This document shows positions 9,432-18,455 of a stretch of DNA of 64,000 nucleotides, in pieces. The stretch comes from Rhizobium sp. SSA_523. Lineage in GTDB: Bacteria > Pseudomonadota > Alphaproteobacteria > Rhizobiales > Rhizobiaceae. Location of the stretch: NCBI RefSeq assembly GCF_030435705.1, contig NZ_CP129382.1:124001-188000 (forward strand), given 5' to 3'. Each line of letters starts with the position of its first letter. The first letter of the stretch is position 1. The notes under the pieces were generated by a model. It did not search any database and was not told where the DNA came from. It was given only the letters and a program-made list of their open reading frames with translations. A program made the position numbers and the translations under genes.

Positions 9432-9807
9432 GGGACATCTCGGGTCTTTGCGGATCACGCCGGTCCGGCAGAAGGACAGACGGGAGGGGAGGTTGCGGCA
9501 TGCCACCGGCCCCTGTCAATTCTTTTCGCCTAAAGGCTGTGCCTGGCCGGCGACGCAAAGCGACAGGCAGGGAGCAGGCCTTTCCAGACAATGAGCGCGC
9601 GCGGCCGATGCCACGAGGGATGAGGATAAGGGCGCAAGGGGCAAGACGCGTTGAACCACCTCTGCGAGTTCGCGGCAGTTGCTGCCGGATCGCGAAAAAA
9701 AACTGTCATCCGGCAAAACTTAGAGATTGTGGCCGCCTGCATGCTTTGCTAAACGCTGGCGCAACCCGAAGGCAGGTGCACGGCACCACGCTTCGCGGCT
9801 TTCCTGT
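9432..9807. other. Gap between cupin gene and tRNA-Gln, no gene seen
   Basis: No coding pattern was recognised. A small hairpin GGCAG-TTG-CTGCC occurs near 9670-9690, followed on the + strand by eight A residues. The T-run is therefore on the wrong side for a + strand terminator, and no function is proposed. Confidence 0.4.
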
Positions 9808-9882
9808 TGGGGCGTAGCCAAGCGGTAAGGCAGCGGTTTTTGGTACCGCCATCCCCTGGTTCGAATCCAGGCGCCCCAGCCA
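9808..9882 (+). tRNA. tRNA-Gln (anticodon TTG)
   Basis: A full cloverleaf can be folded. The acceptor stem TGGGGCG pairs with CGCCCCA (9872-9878) and is followed by a G discriminator and an encoded CCA. The anticodon stem GCGGT/ACCGC encloses the loop TTTTGGT with anticodon TTG at 9840-9842. The T arm contains GGTTCGAATCC. The tRNA stands alone between repeat-bearing gaps. Confidence 0.97.
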
Positions 9883-9915
9883 TGAAAATCTGTCTCCCAA
9901 AAGATCGTCTGCATT

Positions 9916-9970
9916 GCCGGCCTGATTTGCCAGCCTGATTTTGCCAGTCTGATTTTGCCGGTTTGAACAT
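9916..9970. repeat. Degenerate 14-bp tandem repeat after tRNA-Gln
   Basis: Four imperfect units of GCCAGTCTGATTTT type follow about 34 bp after the tRNA. The rest of the gap to 10202 is GC-rich without a recognisable gene or T-run terminator. Confidence 0.8.
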
Positions 9971-10202
9971 GATCAGCCCATCTTCGCCGGACTGGGCATT
10001 GCCGGCAAGCCCGGCACATGCAAGGCCTTTGGCATGGAAGGCCTTCCAGGCGCCCTCGCCATCAGCCGCGCGCCCTTAAAAAACAGGGGAGGCCGGTGCT
10101 GGCCGGGGAGGCCGGAGCGGGCAGACCTTGCCCGCGCCAGCCCCTGCCATCCCTCCGAACGCGTCTGCAAGCCTCTGAAAGCGCCTGGCCCGCATGGGCC
10201 AC

Positions 10203-10556
10203 TCACTCCGCCGTCAGAAGTTCCTCGCAATAGCTCGGCCCCGTGGCGCCGGGGCGGTCGGTCACGACGCGAATGGAGCGGATGCGGTAATCGGCATCGG
10301 TGGTGATCTGCGCCGCGCAGCTGACGCGCAGGGAACGGCCATCCTTCGTCTTGATGCGGTTATAGCCGCCGCGCCAGTTATAGACCGTCTCCGATCCGTT
10401 GCGCGCATCGCTGAAGGGCGGCGCATAGCGGGCGAAGAAGGAGCCGGCGGACTTGCCGATCCAGCGCGTTTCAATGGGGTTGGATGCCGGGCCCGTGGTC
10501 GTGCATCCCGATACGAGGCCGACCGTGGCCGCCAACGCAATCAAGCGATAGTTCAT
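10203..10556 (-). CDS. Small lipoprotein, unknown function
   Basis: A protein of about 117 aa beginning MNYRLIALAATVGLVSGC, a clean lipoprotein signal peptide with lipobox VSGC. The mature part of about 100 residues includes WIGKSAGSFFARYAPPFS, an ETVYNWRGGYN stretch and two Cys (SCAAQ, YCEELL) that could form a disulfide. Another ATG lies three codons upstream. No family was recognised. The overall pattern (lipobox, a Trp-Gly motif, C-terminal Cys) is common among small rhizobial lipoproteins, but function is unknown. Confidence 0.75.
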   Translation of the reverse strand: MNYRLIALAATVGLVSGCTTTGPASNPIETRWIGKSAGSFFARYAPPFSDARNGSETVYNWRGGYNRIKTKDGRSLRVSCAAQITTDADYRIRSIRVVTDRPGATGPSYCEELLTAE

Positions 10557-10964
10557 GGTGTTCAAACGCCCTTGCTGGTGGTGCCGGCAGCCTTATGACT
10601 GCCGGAGAATGCGATGGGTGCAAGGCCTCGCCTGAGACTGCACCGCAGCATCGGATACATCCCGGCCGCACGCTTTTGAAGACGGTCGATGCAACTATTT
10701 TTGCAAGCCGCCACCCATGGCCTTGCCCGCTCTTCCCCGATCCGGGCCGGGCCTGTCTCTCACCGCTCTGGCCGGGTCGCCGCCTGCAGTGTTCCCCGCA
10801 AGCATAAATCAGATGGTTATATACTCCTAAAGTTGACTATACTTGCGAAGGTGCGGGTCTATGCTTTCGTCGATCATCGCGGTCGGCAGTCCCTGTCAGT
10901 ATTGGCGGCCGGTCGTGAAAAACCGGCTTTGGCTGGCGCGGGCCGGAAAGGTGCAAAGGATAGA
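10557..10964. other. Divergent gap upstream of the LacI-family gene
   Basis: No gene was recognised in this 408-bp gap. TATACT occurs twice (10820-10825 and 10838-10843) around TTGACT (10833-10838). These could belong to the promoter of the regulator gene, but no pair with a 16-18 bp spacer fits well, so no promoter is called. Confidence 0.35.
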
Positions 10965-11996
10965 ATGCGTTTGAGACGGGGACGGAGCGAAAGGACCACG
11001 CTGCACGACGTGGCGGACAAAGCGGGCGTCAGCGCCATCACCGTCTCGCGGGCGCTGCGCGAGCCGGAAAAGGTCTCACCGGCGCTGCGGGCGCGGATCC
11101 TCGATCTCATCACCGAGATGGATTATGTGCCCGACCAGGCGGCGCAGGCGCTTGCCAGCCGCCACAATTCCACCTTCGGTGTGCTGACGGCCTCGCTGAC
11201 CAGCCGCGTCTTCCTGAGCTTCATGCAGGGCGTGGAGGAGCGGGTGCGCGATACGAGCTTCCGCATCCAATATGCCAATACGCATAACAGCCTGGAGGAG
11301 GAGAAGCGGCAGGTCCGCCTGCTCCTGTCGCAAAACACCGCCGGCATCGTGCTGGGCGGCGTCGGCGCCCATGAGGATGTGGCCGAAATGATCGACCGGG
11401 CCTCCTGTCCCGTCGTCCAGGTGGTCGATGTGGAGCTGAAGACGGGCTCCACGGCCATTGCCCTCAATCATTTCAAGGCGGCAGCGGCGGCCACGCGCCA
11501 CCTGCTCGATTGCGGCTATCGGCGCATAGCGATTCTGGGCGGCTTGCGGGGCGAGCGCAGCCGGCGGCGGATCGAAGGCTATGCCGCGATCCTTTCAGAA
11601 GCCGGCCTGTACGATCCGGCGCTCGTGCATTTCGAAAACGCCTCCGCCAGCACGCAAATGGGCGCAAGGCTGCTTGCCCGGGCGCTGAAGGCCGCGCCCG
11701 ATATCGATGCCGTCTTCTGCCAGAGCGACGATATCGCCCTCGGCGCGCTGTTCCAGGCGCAGCGCATGGGACGGCGGGTGCCGGAGGATCTCGGGATCTG
11801 CGGCTATAACGATCTGGATTTCGCCGCCGTCATGGAGCCGCCGCTGACGACGGTGCGCACGCCGCTCTTCGAGATGGGCTACCGCGCCGCCGATCTGATG
11901 ATCGGCGCCGCCTCCGGCCGGCCGCTCGCCAACCAGGTGATCGATCTCGGCTTCCAGCTGATCGAGCGGCAGACGACACGGCCGCGGCAGGCCTGA
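10965..11996 (+). CDS. LacI/GalR-family transcriptional regulator
   Basis: A 343-aa protein with the usual LacI layout. An N-terminal helix-turn-helix and hinge (TTLHDVADKAGVSAITVSRA, then YVPDQAAQALAS) are followed by a periplasmic-binding-protein-like effector domain (TFGVLTASLTSRVF, RRIAILGG, AVFCQSDDIALGAL, ICGYNDLDFAAVMEPPLTTV). The QSDDIALG/GYNDLDFA pattern is typical of the GntR-type branch that senses sugar acids. The effector is not predictable. The frame is open upstream, but homology begins at the ATG at 10965. No sugar-catabolic operon is adjacent, so its target lies elsewhere or is itself. Confidence 0.9.
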   Translation: MRLRRGRSERTTLHDVADKAGVSAITVSRALREPEKVSPALRARILDLITEMDYVPDQAAQALASRHNSTFGVLTASLTSRVFLSFMQGVEERVRDTSFRIQYANTHNSLEEEKRQVRLLLSQNTAGIVLGGVGAHEDVAEMIDRASCPVVQVVDVELKTGSTAIALNHFKAAAAATRHLLDCGYRRIAILGGLRGERSRRRIEGYAAILSEAGLYDPALVHFENASASTQMGARLLARALKAAPDIDAVFCQSDDIALGALFQAQRMGRRVPEDLGICGYNDLDFAAVMEPPLTTVRTPLFEMGYRAADLMIGAASGRPLANQVIDLGFQLIERQTTRPRQA

Positions 11997-12038
11997 ACCG
12001 CCGGCTGCGGCGCGCCATGGCGGCGCAAGGCTCGAGGC

Positions 12039-13511
12039 TCAATCCAGCGTCGAGAGAAGATCGGCCGCCGTTTCGGTGCTGACGCGGCGGATGTCCACCT
12101 CGTCCCTGCGGGCGGCAAAGGCTTCGCTCGCCATCAGCTGGTCGGCCAGATCGGCCGGCACGGACAGGATCACCCGCTGGCTGTCGCGATGAATGCCGCT
12201 GAGATCGGAGCGCTTGGCGCTGATCATGCCGCCCGCCACCGTGTTCAGCGTATCCGGATCGATCAGGATGAAGGCCCCTGTATTGCGGTTCTGGTCGTAG
12301 GGATCGAAGATCGCCAGCTCGTCGAAGGTCAGGCGAACCTTGCCGATGGCGTTCATCGGCATGCCCTCGGCATTCGGCTGCCACTTGCCGCTGGTGAGGT
12401 CCAGCTGCGAGACGGGCTGAACGCTCACGCGCTGGCGGCGGGCCCCGGCCTTCAGCCAGTAGCGCTTGCCCGGCTCTATGCCGCCCGGCTGCAGCGCGAC
12501 CAGATGCGCCTCGAAGGAGAGGCCGGTCATCGGCTGGGCGTCGAGCGAGACGATCATGTCGCCGCGCGCCACATCCACCTGGCGGTCCAGCACCAGCGTC
12601 ACGGCATCGCCGGCGACGGCGGCATTGCGCACCAGGTCGAAGGTGACGATCCGGCTGACATTGGCGACCATGCCCGACGGCAGGATGGCGACCGAATCGC
12701 CCGGCTTGATCGAGCCGCCGGCAATCGTGCCCTGATAGCCGCGGAAACTTTCGCCGGGGCGGGAAACGCGCTGGACCGGCAGCCGGAAGCCGCCGGCGGC
12801 GGCCGTGCGCGTGGTTGCCAGTTCCAGCGTCTCGACCAGGGTCGGACCGTCATACCAGGGCATGGAGCCGCCGCCGGCATAGACGACGTTTTCGCCCTTT
12901 AGTGCCGACATCGGAATGGCGGTGACCTGCCTGACGCCGAGGGCCAGCGCCAGCTCTTTGAAATCATGGGAGATCTTCTCGAAGACGGCGCGGTCATAGG
13001 CGACGAGATCGAACTTGTTCACCGCCAGCACGAATTGCCGGATCCCCATCAGCGAGGCGATCGTGGCATGGCGGCGGGTCTGTTCCAGAAGCCCGGTGCG
13101 GGCATCGACCAGAAGGATGGCGAGATCCGCCGTCGAGGCGCCGGTGGCCATGTTGCGCGTATATTGCTCGTGGCCGGGCGTATCGGCGACGATGAAGGAG
13201 CGCCGCTCGGTCGAGAAATAGCGATAGGCGACATCGATGGTGATGCCCTGTTCGCGCTCGGCCTGCAGACCGTCGAGCAGCAAGGCGAAATCGGGCAGGC
13301 CGAGATCATTCTGACGCATGCCTTCGCCGGAAATCGCCGCCGCCTGGTCTTCCTTCACCGCCTTGGTGTCCCAGAGCAGCCGGCCGATCAGCGTCGACTT
13401 GCCATCATCCACGGAGCCGCAGGTGATGAGGCGCAGCGGGCGGCTGTCGCGCAAGGCGGCGGACGGTTCGGCGGCGGGTGCGATAAGGGCGGCGGTGGCG
13501 GTGGCGGTCAT
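12039..13511 (-). CDS. cysN: Sulfate adenylyltransferase subunit 1 (GTPase)
   Basis: A 490-aa EF-Tu-like GTPase subunit of ATP sulfurylase. The G1 motif GSVDDGKSTLIGRLLWD lies near residue 32, G3 is DTPGHEQYTRNMATGAS, and G4 is VNKFDLVAYD, followed by beta-barrel domains 2 and 3. It couples GTP hydrolysis to APS formation by CysD. There is no C-terminal APS-kinase (CysC) fusion, unlike NodQ-type proteins. The gene lies 56 bp downstream of cysD and closes the cysH-cysD-cysN series. Confidence 0.96.
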   Translation of the reverse strand: MTATATAALIAPAAEPSAALRDSRPLRLITCGSVDDGKSTLIGRLLWDTKAVKEDQAAAISGEGMRQNDLGLPDFALLLDGLQAEREQGITIDVAYRYFSTERRSFIVADTPGHEQYTRNMATGASTADLAILLVDARTGLLEQTRRHATIASLMGIRQFVLAVNKFDLVAYDRAVFEKISHDFKELALALGVRQVTAIPMSALKGENVVYAGGGSMPWYDGPTLVETLELATTRTAAAGGFRLPVQRVSRPGESFRGYQGTIAGGSIKPGDSVAILPSGMVANVSRIVTFDLVRNAAVAGDAVTLVLDRQVDVARGDMIVSLDAQPMTGLSFEAHLVALQPGGIEPGKRYWLKAGARRQRVSVQPVSQLDLTSGKWQPNAEGMPMNAIGKVRLTFDELAIFDPYDQNRNTGAFILIDPDTLNTVAGGMISAKRSDLSGIHRDSQRVILSVPADLADQLMASEAFAARRDEVDIRRVSTETAADLLSTLD

Positions 13512-13567
13512 GTCATTTTACCTTCGTCGTGATTCTTGGCTGGATGGACGGGCCGGGCACCAGACCG

Positions 13568-14518
13568 TCAGAAATAGCCTTCGCGCTTCTTCTTTTCCAT
13601 CGATCCGGCCTGGTCGCGGTCGATCGCCCGTCCCTGCCGTTCGGATACGGTGGCGATCTCGAGTTCGGCGATCACCGCATCGAGCGTTGTGGCGGTGGAT
13701 CGAATGCCGCCGGTCAGCGGCCAGCAGCCGAGCGTGCGAAAGCGCAGCGAGCCTTCCTGAACCTGTTCGCCGGGCAGCGGCGCAAAGCGCGGGTCCTCCG
13801 CCCACATCAGCATGCCGTCGCGTTCCACGAATTTGCGGGTGCGGGCGAAATAGAGCGGCGGCAGCGGAATGTTTTCCGCCTGGATGTAGCGCCAGATATC
13901 GACCTCGGTCCAATTGGAGAGCGGGAAGGCGCGCACGCTCTCGCCGCGACGGATCATGCCGTTATAGAGGTTCCACAATTCCGGCCGCTGGTTGCGCGGA
14001 TCCCATCTATGGTCCGGGGTGCGGAAGGAATAGATGCGCTCCTTTGCGCGGCTTGCCTCTTCGTCGCGCCGGGCGCCGCCGAAGGCCGCATCGTATTTCC
14101 CGGCATCGAGCGCCTGGCGCAGCGCCTCCGTCTTCATCACATCGGTATGATAGGCTGAGCCGTGGGTGAAGGGCGAGATATTCTCCTGCCTCCCGCGCGG
14201 ATTGGTGTAGACGACCAGATCCAGCCCGAAGCGCTCCGCCATCTCGTCGCGGAAGGCGATCATCTCGGGAAATTTCCAGCCTGTATCGATATGCAGCAGC
14301 GGAAAGGGCACGCGGCCCGGATAGAAGGCCTTGCGCGCCAGATGCAGGAGCACGGAGGAATCCTTGCCGATCGAATACAGCATGACCGGGTTTTCGAACT
14401 CCGCCGCCACTTCGCGGAAGATGTGGATGGCTTCGTTTTCCAGCGCCTTCAGATGCGGATCGAGGGGCGGCTTGGCCTGCTTCTCCTGGATATGCGCGTC
14501 AAATTCGGAAATCTGCAT
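13568..14518 (-). CDS. cysD: Sulfate adenylyltransferase subunit 2
   Basis: A 316-aa PAPS-reductase-like ATP pyrophosphatase. The PP-loop [18 protein letters not shown] is followed by [13 protein letters not shown] and a C-terminal [11 protein letters not shown] segment with the conserved terminal KKKREGYF. With CysN it makes adenosine 5'-phosphosulfate from sulfate and ATP. The ATG at 14518 (MQISEFDAH) is chosen over an upstream in-frame start because a purine-rich AAGGAAAAG Shine-Dalgarno sits directly before it and homology begins there. Confidence 0.96.
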   Translation of the reverse strand: MQISEFDAHIQEKQAKPPLDPHLKALENEAIHIFREVAAEFENPVMLYSIGKDSSVLLHLARKAFYPGRVPFPLLHIDTGWKFPEMIAFRDEMAERFGLDLVVYTNPRGRQENISPFTHGSAYHTDVMKTEALRQALDAGKYDAAFGGARRDEEASRAKERIYSFRTPDHRWDPRNQRPELWNLYNGMIRRGESVRAFPLSNWTEVDIWRYIQAENIPLPPLYFARTRKFVERDGMLMWAEDPRFAPLPGEQVQEGSLRFRTLGCWPLTGGIRSTATTLDAVIAELEIATVSERQGRAIDRDQAGSMEKKKREGYF

Positions 14519-14577
14519 TCTTCTTTTCCTTAGGGGCTTTCGGCCCGTGATACCGTCAATTCCAATGTTGAGAGGCA

Positions 14578-14672
14578 AGACCCCCTCTGGCTGCCGCCAT
14601 CTCCCTCAGCAGGGGGAGATCGAAAGAGGCGATGCGCTCTCTCTTGAGGAGAGGGTTGGGGAGGGAGGCTTC
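14578..14672. repeat. RIME-like remnant between cysH and cysD
   Basis: GGCTGCCGCCATCTCCCTC and GGGGGAGATCG form an imperfect palindrome, followed by CTCTCTTGAGGAGAGGG. The same building blocks (CATCTCCC...GGGAGATCG) occur in the element near 30.2 kb. It separates cysH from cysD in the same transcription direction, so it would be part of the cysHDN transcript. Confidence 0.6.
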
Positions 14673-14673
14673 C

Positions 14674-15420
14674 TCAGGCGCCGACCCGTGCCCCGCCGAT
14701 CGGCGTCGCCTCCGGCACATGCAGGCCGCATTCCCGCTTCTCGTCGTTTTCCCACCACCAGCGTCCGGCGCGTTCCGGTTCGCCGGGCTTGATCGCCCGG
14801 GTGCAGGGCTCGCAGCCGATTGACGGATAGCCGCGGGCATGCAGGGGGCTGACCGGGATCTCCTCCTCCGCAACATGCGTCCTGATCGCGTCGATCTCCC
14901 AATCGGCCAGCGGATTGACCTTCAGGAGATTGCGGTCCGCGTCATATTCGACGAAGGGAATAGCCGCGCGATTGCCGGATTGGCCCCGACGCAGCCCGGT
15001 GATCCAGATTTCCGCGCCGGCCAGAGCCTCGGCCAGAGGCTTCAGCTTGCGCACATGACAGCAGGCATGGCGGGCTTCGACGCTTTCGTAGAAACCGTTC
15101 AGGCCATATTGCGCGGCATAGGCCTCGACATCCTGCGGCTGCGGCCGGTACCGGCGGATGGAAAGCCCGTAGCGCTGCTCGGTGGTATCGATGAGGGCGA
15201 TGGTCTCGGCAAACAGCCGGCCGGTCTCCAGCGTCGCCACCGCAATCGGCAGCCGATGCGTTCCGATCGCCGCGGTGATCACCTGGTCCTCGATGCCGAG
15301 CGAGGTGGTGAAGACGGCGCGCCCGAGGCTTGCCGCCAGGGACAGGCGACCCTCAAGGTCAAGGCCGGCCATCTGCTGGTCGAGCGAAGCCAGGTGCTGC
15401 GGCGTCTCATGCTGGGTCAT
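14674..15420 (-). CDS. cysH: Adenylylsulfate (APS) reductase, thioredoxin-dependent
   Basis: A 248-aa member of the CysH family. The PP-loop-type fold contains FTTSLGIEDQVI and TLETGRLFAET. The cysteine pairs HACCHVRK and GCEPC ligate a [4Fe-4S] cluster and mark it as an APS rather than PAPS reductase. The C-terminal ECGLH carries the catalytic cysteine. It reduces APS to sulfite. The ATG at 15420 (MTQHETPQ) is used; upstream in-frame codons lack homology. It is the first gene of the cysHDN series. A perfect 7-bp inverted repeat CAGAAAC/GTTTCTG (15482-15499) lies 62 bp upstream and is a candidate operator. Confidence 0.95.
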   Translation of the reverse strand: MTQHETPQHLASLDQQMAGLDLEGRLSLAASLGRAVFTTSLGIEDQVITAAIGTHRLPIAVATLETGRLFAETIALIDTTEQRYGLSIRRYRPQPQDVEAYAAQYGLNGFYESVEARHACCHVRKLKPLAEALAGAEIWITGLRRGQSGNRAAIPFVEYDADRNLLKVNPLADWEIDAIRTHVAEEEIPVSPLHARGYPSIGCEPCTRAIKPGEPERAGRWWWENDEKRECGLHVPEATPIGGARVGA

Positions 15421-15773
15421 GATATGGTCAGATCCCTTCTGCCAGTGGTCTTCGTTTATCCCACCTTCCCAAGGATCCGGCCAGAAACAGCGGTTTCTGC
15501 AGGCCTCGTTGAAGAGCAAATATCTCTAGAAAAGCCGGATCGAGCGAAAAACGCCCACTCCGGCCGCTCTAAGACGCCCTTGCGACCGCCATCGCCGGCC
15601 GGGCTTGCGGCCAGGCTGTGGCAAAAGCGCCGCGTCTGCGGCTTTTCGCGCGATCTTGCCGGATTTCACGCTTTCGAAACCCTGACGCTTACCGCTTCTT
15701 TCACGGAAGCGTGAGATAAGCTTCATCCCATGCAGCGCCTGTATGGAGGCCGCGAGCCAAGCCGAGACGAACC
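15421..15773. other. Divergent gap between cysH and the MprF-like gene
   Basis: No gene was seen in these 353 bp. The only structure worth recording is the inverted repeat CAGAAAC-agcg-GTTTCTG at 15482-15499, positioned where a cysH regulator could bind. Confidence 0.4.
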
Positions 15774-17108
15774 ATGGACATCCTATCTGCCCCTTCCGAT
15801 TTCATTGCCCCGCGCGCCGCAAGAGGCGAGCGTTTCCCGAAATGGCTGGCGCTGCGCGCCACGGCGGAGCGCCTGTCGCCGAGCGGCGGCATGTTCGGCT
15901 TTGCCGGGCTTGTAGGGCTCTGTGCCTTCCTGTTCGTCTATCTTTTCATGGAAGAGATGCTCCTGGCCCTGCAACTCTGGGTCCTGCAGCTCTGGGCCCT
16001 GTCCTCGCTGCCGGGCGGCACCAGCGTCACGCTGTCCTTGACCCTTGTCGCCGGCGCCGTTGCCGGCCGCCATGTCGTACGGCCCATGACAAGGCGCAGG
16101 CGCGCACCTGCGCCGGCCGATCTGCAGCGTGCCCTTGCCATCCTCCACCAGCAGCCGAATGCCAGTGCCGGTCTCGTCCGGCTGGGCGACAAGCAGGTGA
16201 TGTTTTCGAGCGCTGGCGATGCCTTCATCATGTATGGCGTCAAGGGACGCTCGCAGATCGCGCTTTTCGATCCGGTGGGGCCGAAGGAGGCCTGGCATGA
16301 ACTGGTGGTCGCATTCGTGCGCCATGCCCGCCAGAACGGCCTGCGGCCCGTCTTCTACCAGGTATCGCCGCAATTTCTGCCGCTGGCGGTGGAGGCGGGT
16401 CTCTCGCCCCTGAAGCTCGGCGAGCAGGCGATCGTCGATCTGCAAAGCTTCAGCCTGGCCGGCGGCGACTGGCTGAAACTGCGCCGCTCGATCAATCGCG
16501 CCGAGCGCGACGGGCTGGAATTCTCCTATATCGAGCCGGCGGATCTGCCGGCGATCCTTCAGGACCTGAAAGCGGTGTCCGATTCCTGGCTGTCCGGCCA
16601 TCAGGCGGCGGAAAAGGGTTTTTCGCTCGGCACCTTCTGCGAAGCCTATCTGGCGCAGCAGTCACTCGCCGTCATCCGCGATCACGGCCGCATCGTCGCC
16701 TTCGCCTCGATCATGACGACCGCCGACCAGCAGGATGCCTTCATCGACCTGATGCGCCATATTCCCGGCACGCATCGCGGCATGATGGATCTGCTCTTTG
16801 CCCGGCTGATGGAAAGCCTGAAGGCCAAGGGCTTTGAGACGCTGAACATGGGCATGGCGCCGCTTGCCGGCCTGCCCACCCATGCGGCCGCGCCGGTCTG
16901 GAACCATATTGGCCGGCACGTCTTCGAACACGGCGAGCGCTACTACAACTTCAAGGGCCTGCAGGCCTTCAAGGCGAAGTTCGATCCGCGCTGGGAGCCA
17001 CGCTACCTTGCGGTGGCCGGTGCCGGCCTGCCGCTCGGGTCGCTGCTCGACGTCACCATGCTGATCGGCGGCGGTCTTGGCGGATTGTTTCGCCGGGCGC
17101 GCGCCTGA
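15774..17108 (+). CDS. Short MprF/LpiA-like protein (DUF2156 domain, two membrane helices)
   Basis: A 444-aa protein. Two hydrophobic helices (GFAGLVGLCAFLFVYLFM and a segment near residues 75-100) precede a DUF2156 / LPG-synthase C-terminal domain of about 300 aa. Recognisable segments are ALFDPVGPKEAWHELV, LRRSINRAERDGLEFSYIEP, FIDLMRHIPGTHRGMMDLLFARL, LNMGMAPLAGLP and YYNFKGLQAFKAKFDPRWEPRYL. In full-length MprF/LpiA (about 860 aa) this domain transfers lysine from Lys-tRNA to phosphatidylglycerol and the N-terminal half is the flippase. Here the flippase half is essentially absent. It may be an aminoacyl-lipid synthase lacking its own flippase, or have another acyl-transfer role. No acvB-like gene is adjacent. 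Confidence 0.8.
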   Translation: MDILSAPSDFIAPRAARGERFPKWLALRATAERLSPSGGMFGFAGLVGLCAFLFVYLFMEEMLLALQLWVLQLWALSSLPGGTSVTLSLTLVAGAVAGRHVVRPMTRRRRAPAPADLQRALAILHQQPNASAGLVRLGDKQVMFSSAGDAFIMYGVKGRSQIALFDPVGPKEAWHELVVAFVRHARQNGLRPVFYQVSPQFLPLAVEAGLSPLKLGEQAIVDLQSFSLAGGDWLKLRRSINRAERDGLEFSYIEPADLPAILQDLKAVSDSWLSGHQAAEKGFSLGTFCEAYLAQQSLAVIRDHGRIVAFASIMTTADQQDAFIDLMRHIPGTHRGMMDLLFARLMESLKAKGFETLNMGMAPLAGLPTHAAAPVWNHIGRHVFEHGERYYNFKGLQAFKAKFDPRWEPRYLAVAGAGLPLGSLLDVTMLIGGGLGGLFRRARA

Positions 17109-17144
17109 ATAAACTTCGCGGCCGCCCGTCTTCCGGACCGGCTC

Positions 17145-18455
17145 TCAGATCAGGAAGATCGAGATGATCGGAAAGGCGGTGAGGATGGCGATCCGCAACA
17201 GGTCGGCCGTCACGAAGGGCACGATGCCGCGATAGGTGTCGCGCACCGGCACCTCGCGCGACATGGCCGATATGATGAAGAGGTTCAGCCCCACCGGCGG
17301 GGTGATCATGCCGATCTCCGCCACCATCAGCACCAGAATACCGAACCAGATGGCGAACTGCTCCGGCGTCAGGCCGAAATCCATGGCCGTGACGATCGGG
17401 AAGAAGATCGGCACCGTCAGCACGATCATCGACAGCGAGTCCATGATGCAGCCGAAGATGATGTAGAGCACCAGGATGATGATCAGCACGGTCATCGGGG
17501 CGAAGCCCTGCGCCGTCACCCATTCGGCGCCCACCTGCGGCAATCGCGAAAAGGCGATGAAGGAGTTGAACACCGAGGCGCCGAGCACGATGAAGAAGAT
17601 CATGCCGGTGGAGACGGCGGTTTCCTTGAAGCAGGCCATCATCGAGCTGCGGTCGAGCCCGCCATTCTTGAAGGCGACCAGACCCGTGCCGAGCGCGCCG
17701 ACGGCGGCGGCCTGGGTGGGCGTGAACCAGCCGAAGTAAATGCCGCCGACGACGAGGAAGAAGATCAGCGCCACCGGCCAGACGGCGATGACGGCCGGCA
17801 GCCTGTCCTTCCAGGGCATGCGGGGCGCCTGGCCCGCCGCCTCCGGCTTCAGCCGGACATAGATGGCGATGACGGCGAGATAGGAGAGCGCCGCGATAAT
17901 GCCCGGAACGAAGGCGGCGAGGAACAGCTTGGCGATATTCTGTTCGGTCAGGATGGCATAGATGACGAGCACCACCGAAGGCGGGATCAGGATGCCGAGC
18001 GTGCCGCCGGCCGCAAGCGTGGCGGTGGAGAGGCCGCCGGCATAGCCGTGGCGCTTGAGTTCCGGCAGCGCCACCTGCGCCATGGTCGCCGCCGTGGCGA
18101 GCGAAGAGCCGCAGATCGAGCCGAAACCGGCGCTGGCGCCGATCGCGGCCATGGCGACGCCACCCTTGCGATGGCCGACAAAGGCGGCGGCGGCATTGAA
18201 CAGCGCCTGGCTCATGCCGCCGCGGGCGGCAAACTGGCCCATCAGCAGGAAGAGCGGCACGATGGAGAGGGAATAATTGGCATAGGTGGTCCAGGTCACC
18301 GTCTTCATCTGGGCCAGGATCGGCGTCCAGCGGCCGAGCACCAGATAGATGCCGACAGTGCCGACCCCGAGCATGGCGGCGGCGATCGGCACGCGCAGGA
18401 AGATCAGAAGGATGAGGACCGGGAAGGACCACAGCCCGATTTCGATGCTGGTCAT
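17145..18455 (-). CDS. dctM: TRAP transporter large permease (DctM family)
   Basis: A 436-aa, very hydrophobic protein with about 12 membrane helices. Family segments are LFLLMGQFAARGGMSQALF, GSICGSSLATAATMAQVALP, GTLGILIPPSVVLVIYAILT, and near the C-terminus MVAEIGMITPPVGLNLFIIS. It is the Na+/H+-coupled translocation subunit of a tripartite ATP-independent periplasmic transporter. Its ATG overlaps the dctQ stop by one base (TGATG), so translational coupling is likely. An open frame continues upstream into dctQ but there it is only an out-of-frame shadow. Confidence 0.95.
   Translation of the reverse strand: MTSIEIGLWSFPVLILLIFLRVPIAAAMLGVGTVGIYLVLGRWTPILAQMKTVTWTTYANYSLSIVPLFLLMGQFAARGGMSQALFNAAAAFVGHRKGGVAMAAIGASAGFGSICGSSLATAATMAQVALPELKRHGYAGGLSTATLAAGGTLGILIPPSVVLVIYAILTEQNIAKLFLAAFVPGIIAALSYLAVIAIYVRLKPEAAGQAPRMPWKDRLPAVIAVWPVALIFFLVVGGIYFGWFTPTQAAAVGALGTGLVAFKNGGLDRSSMMACFKETAVSTGMIFFIVLGASVFNSFIAFSRLPQVGAEWVTAQGFAPMTVLIIILVLYIIFGCIMDSLSMIVLTVPIFFPIVTAMDFGLTPEQFAIWFGILVLMVAEIGMITPPVGLNLFIISAMSREVPVRDTYRGIVPFVTADLLRIAILTAFPIISIFLI

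Noticed and set aside
9665..9710. Hairpin with A-run as a terminator before tRNA-Gln
   Set aside because: The T-run precedes the hairpin on the minus strand instead of following it.
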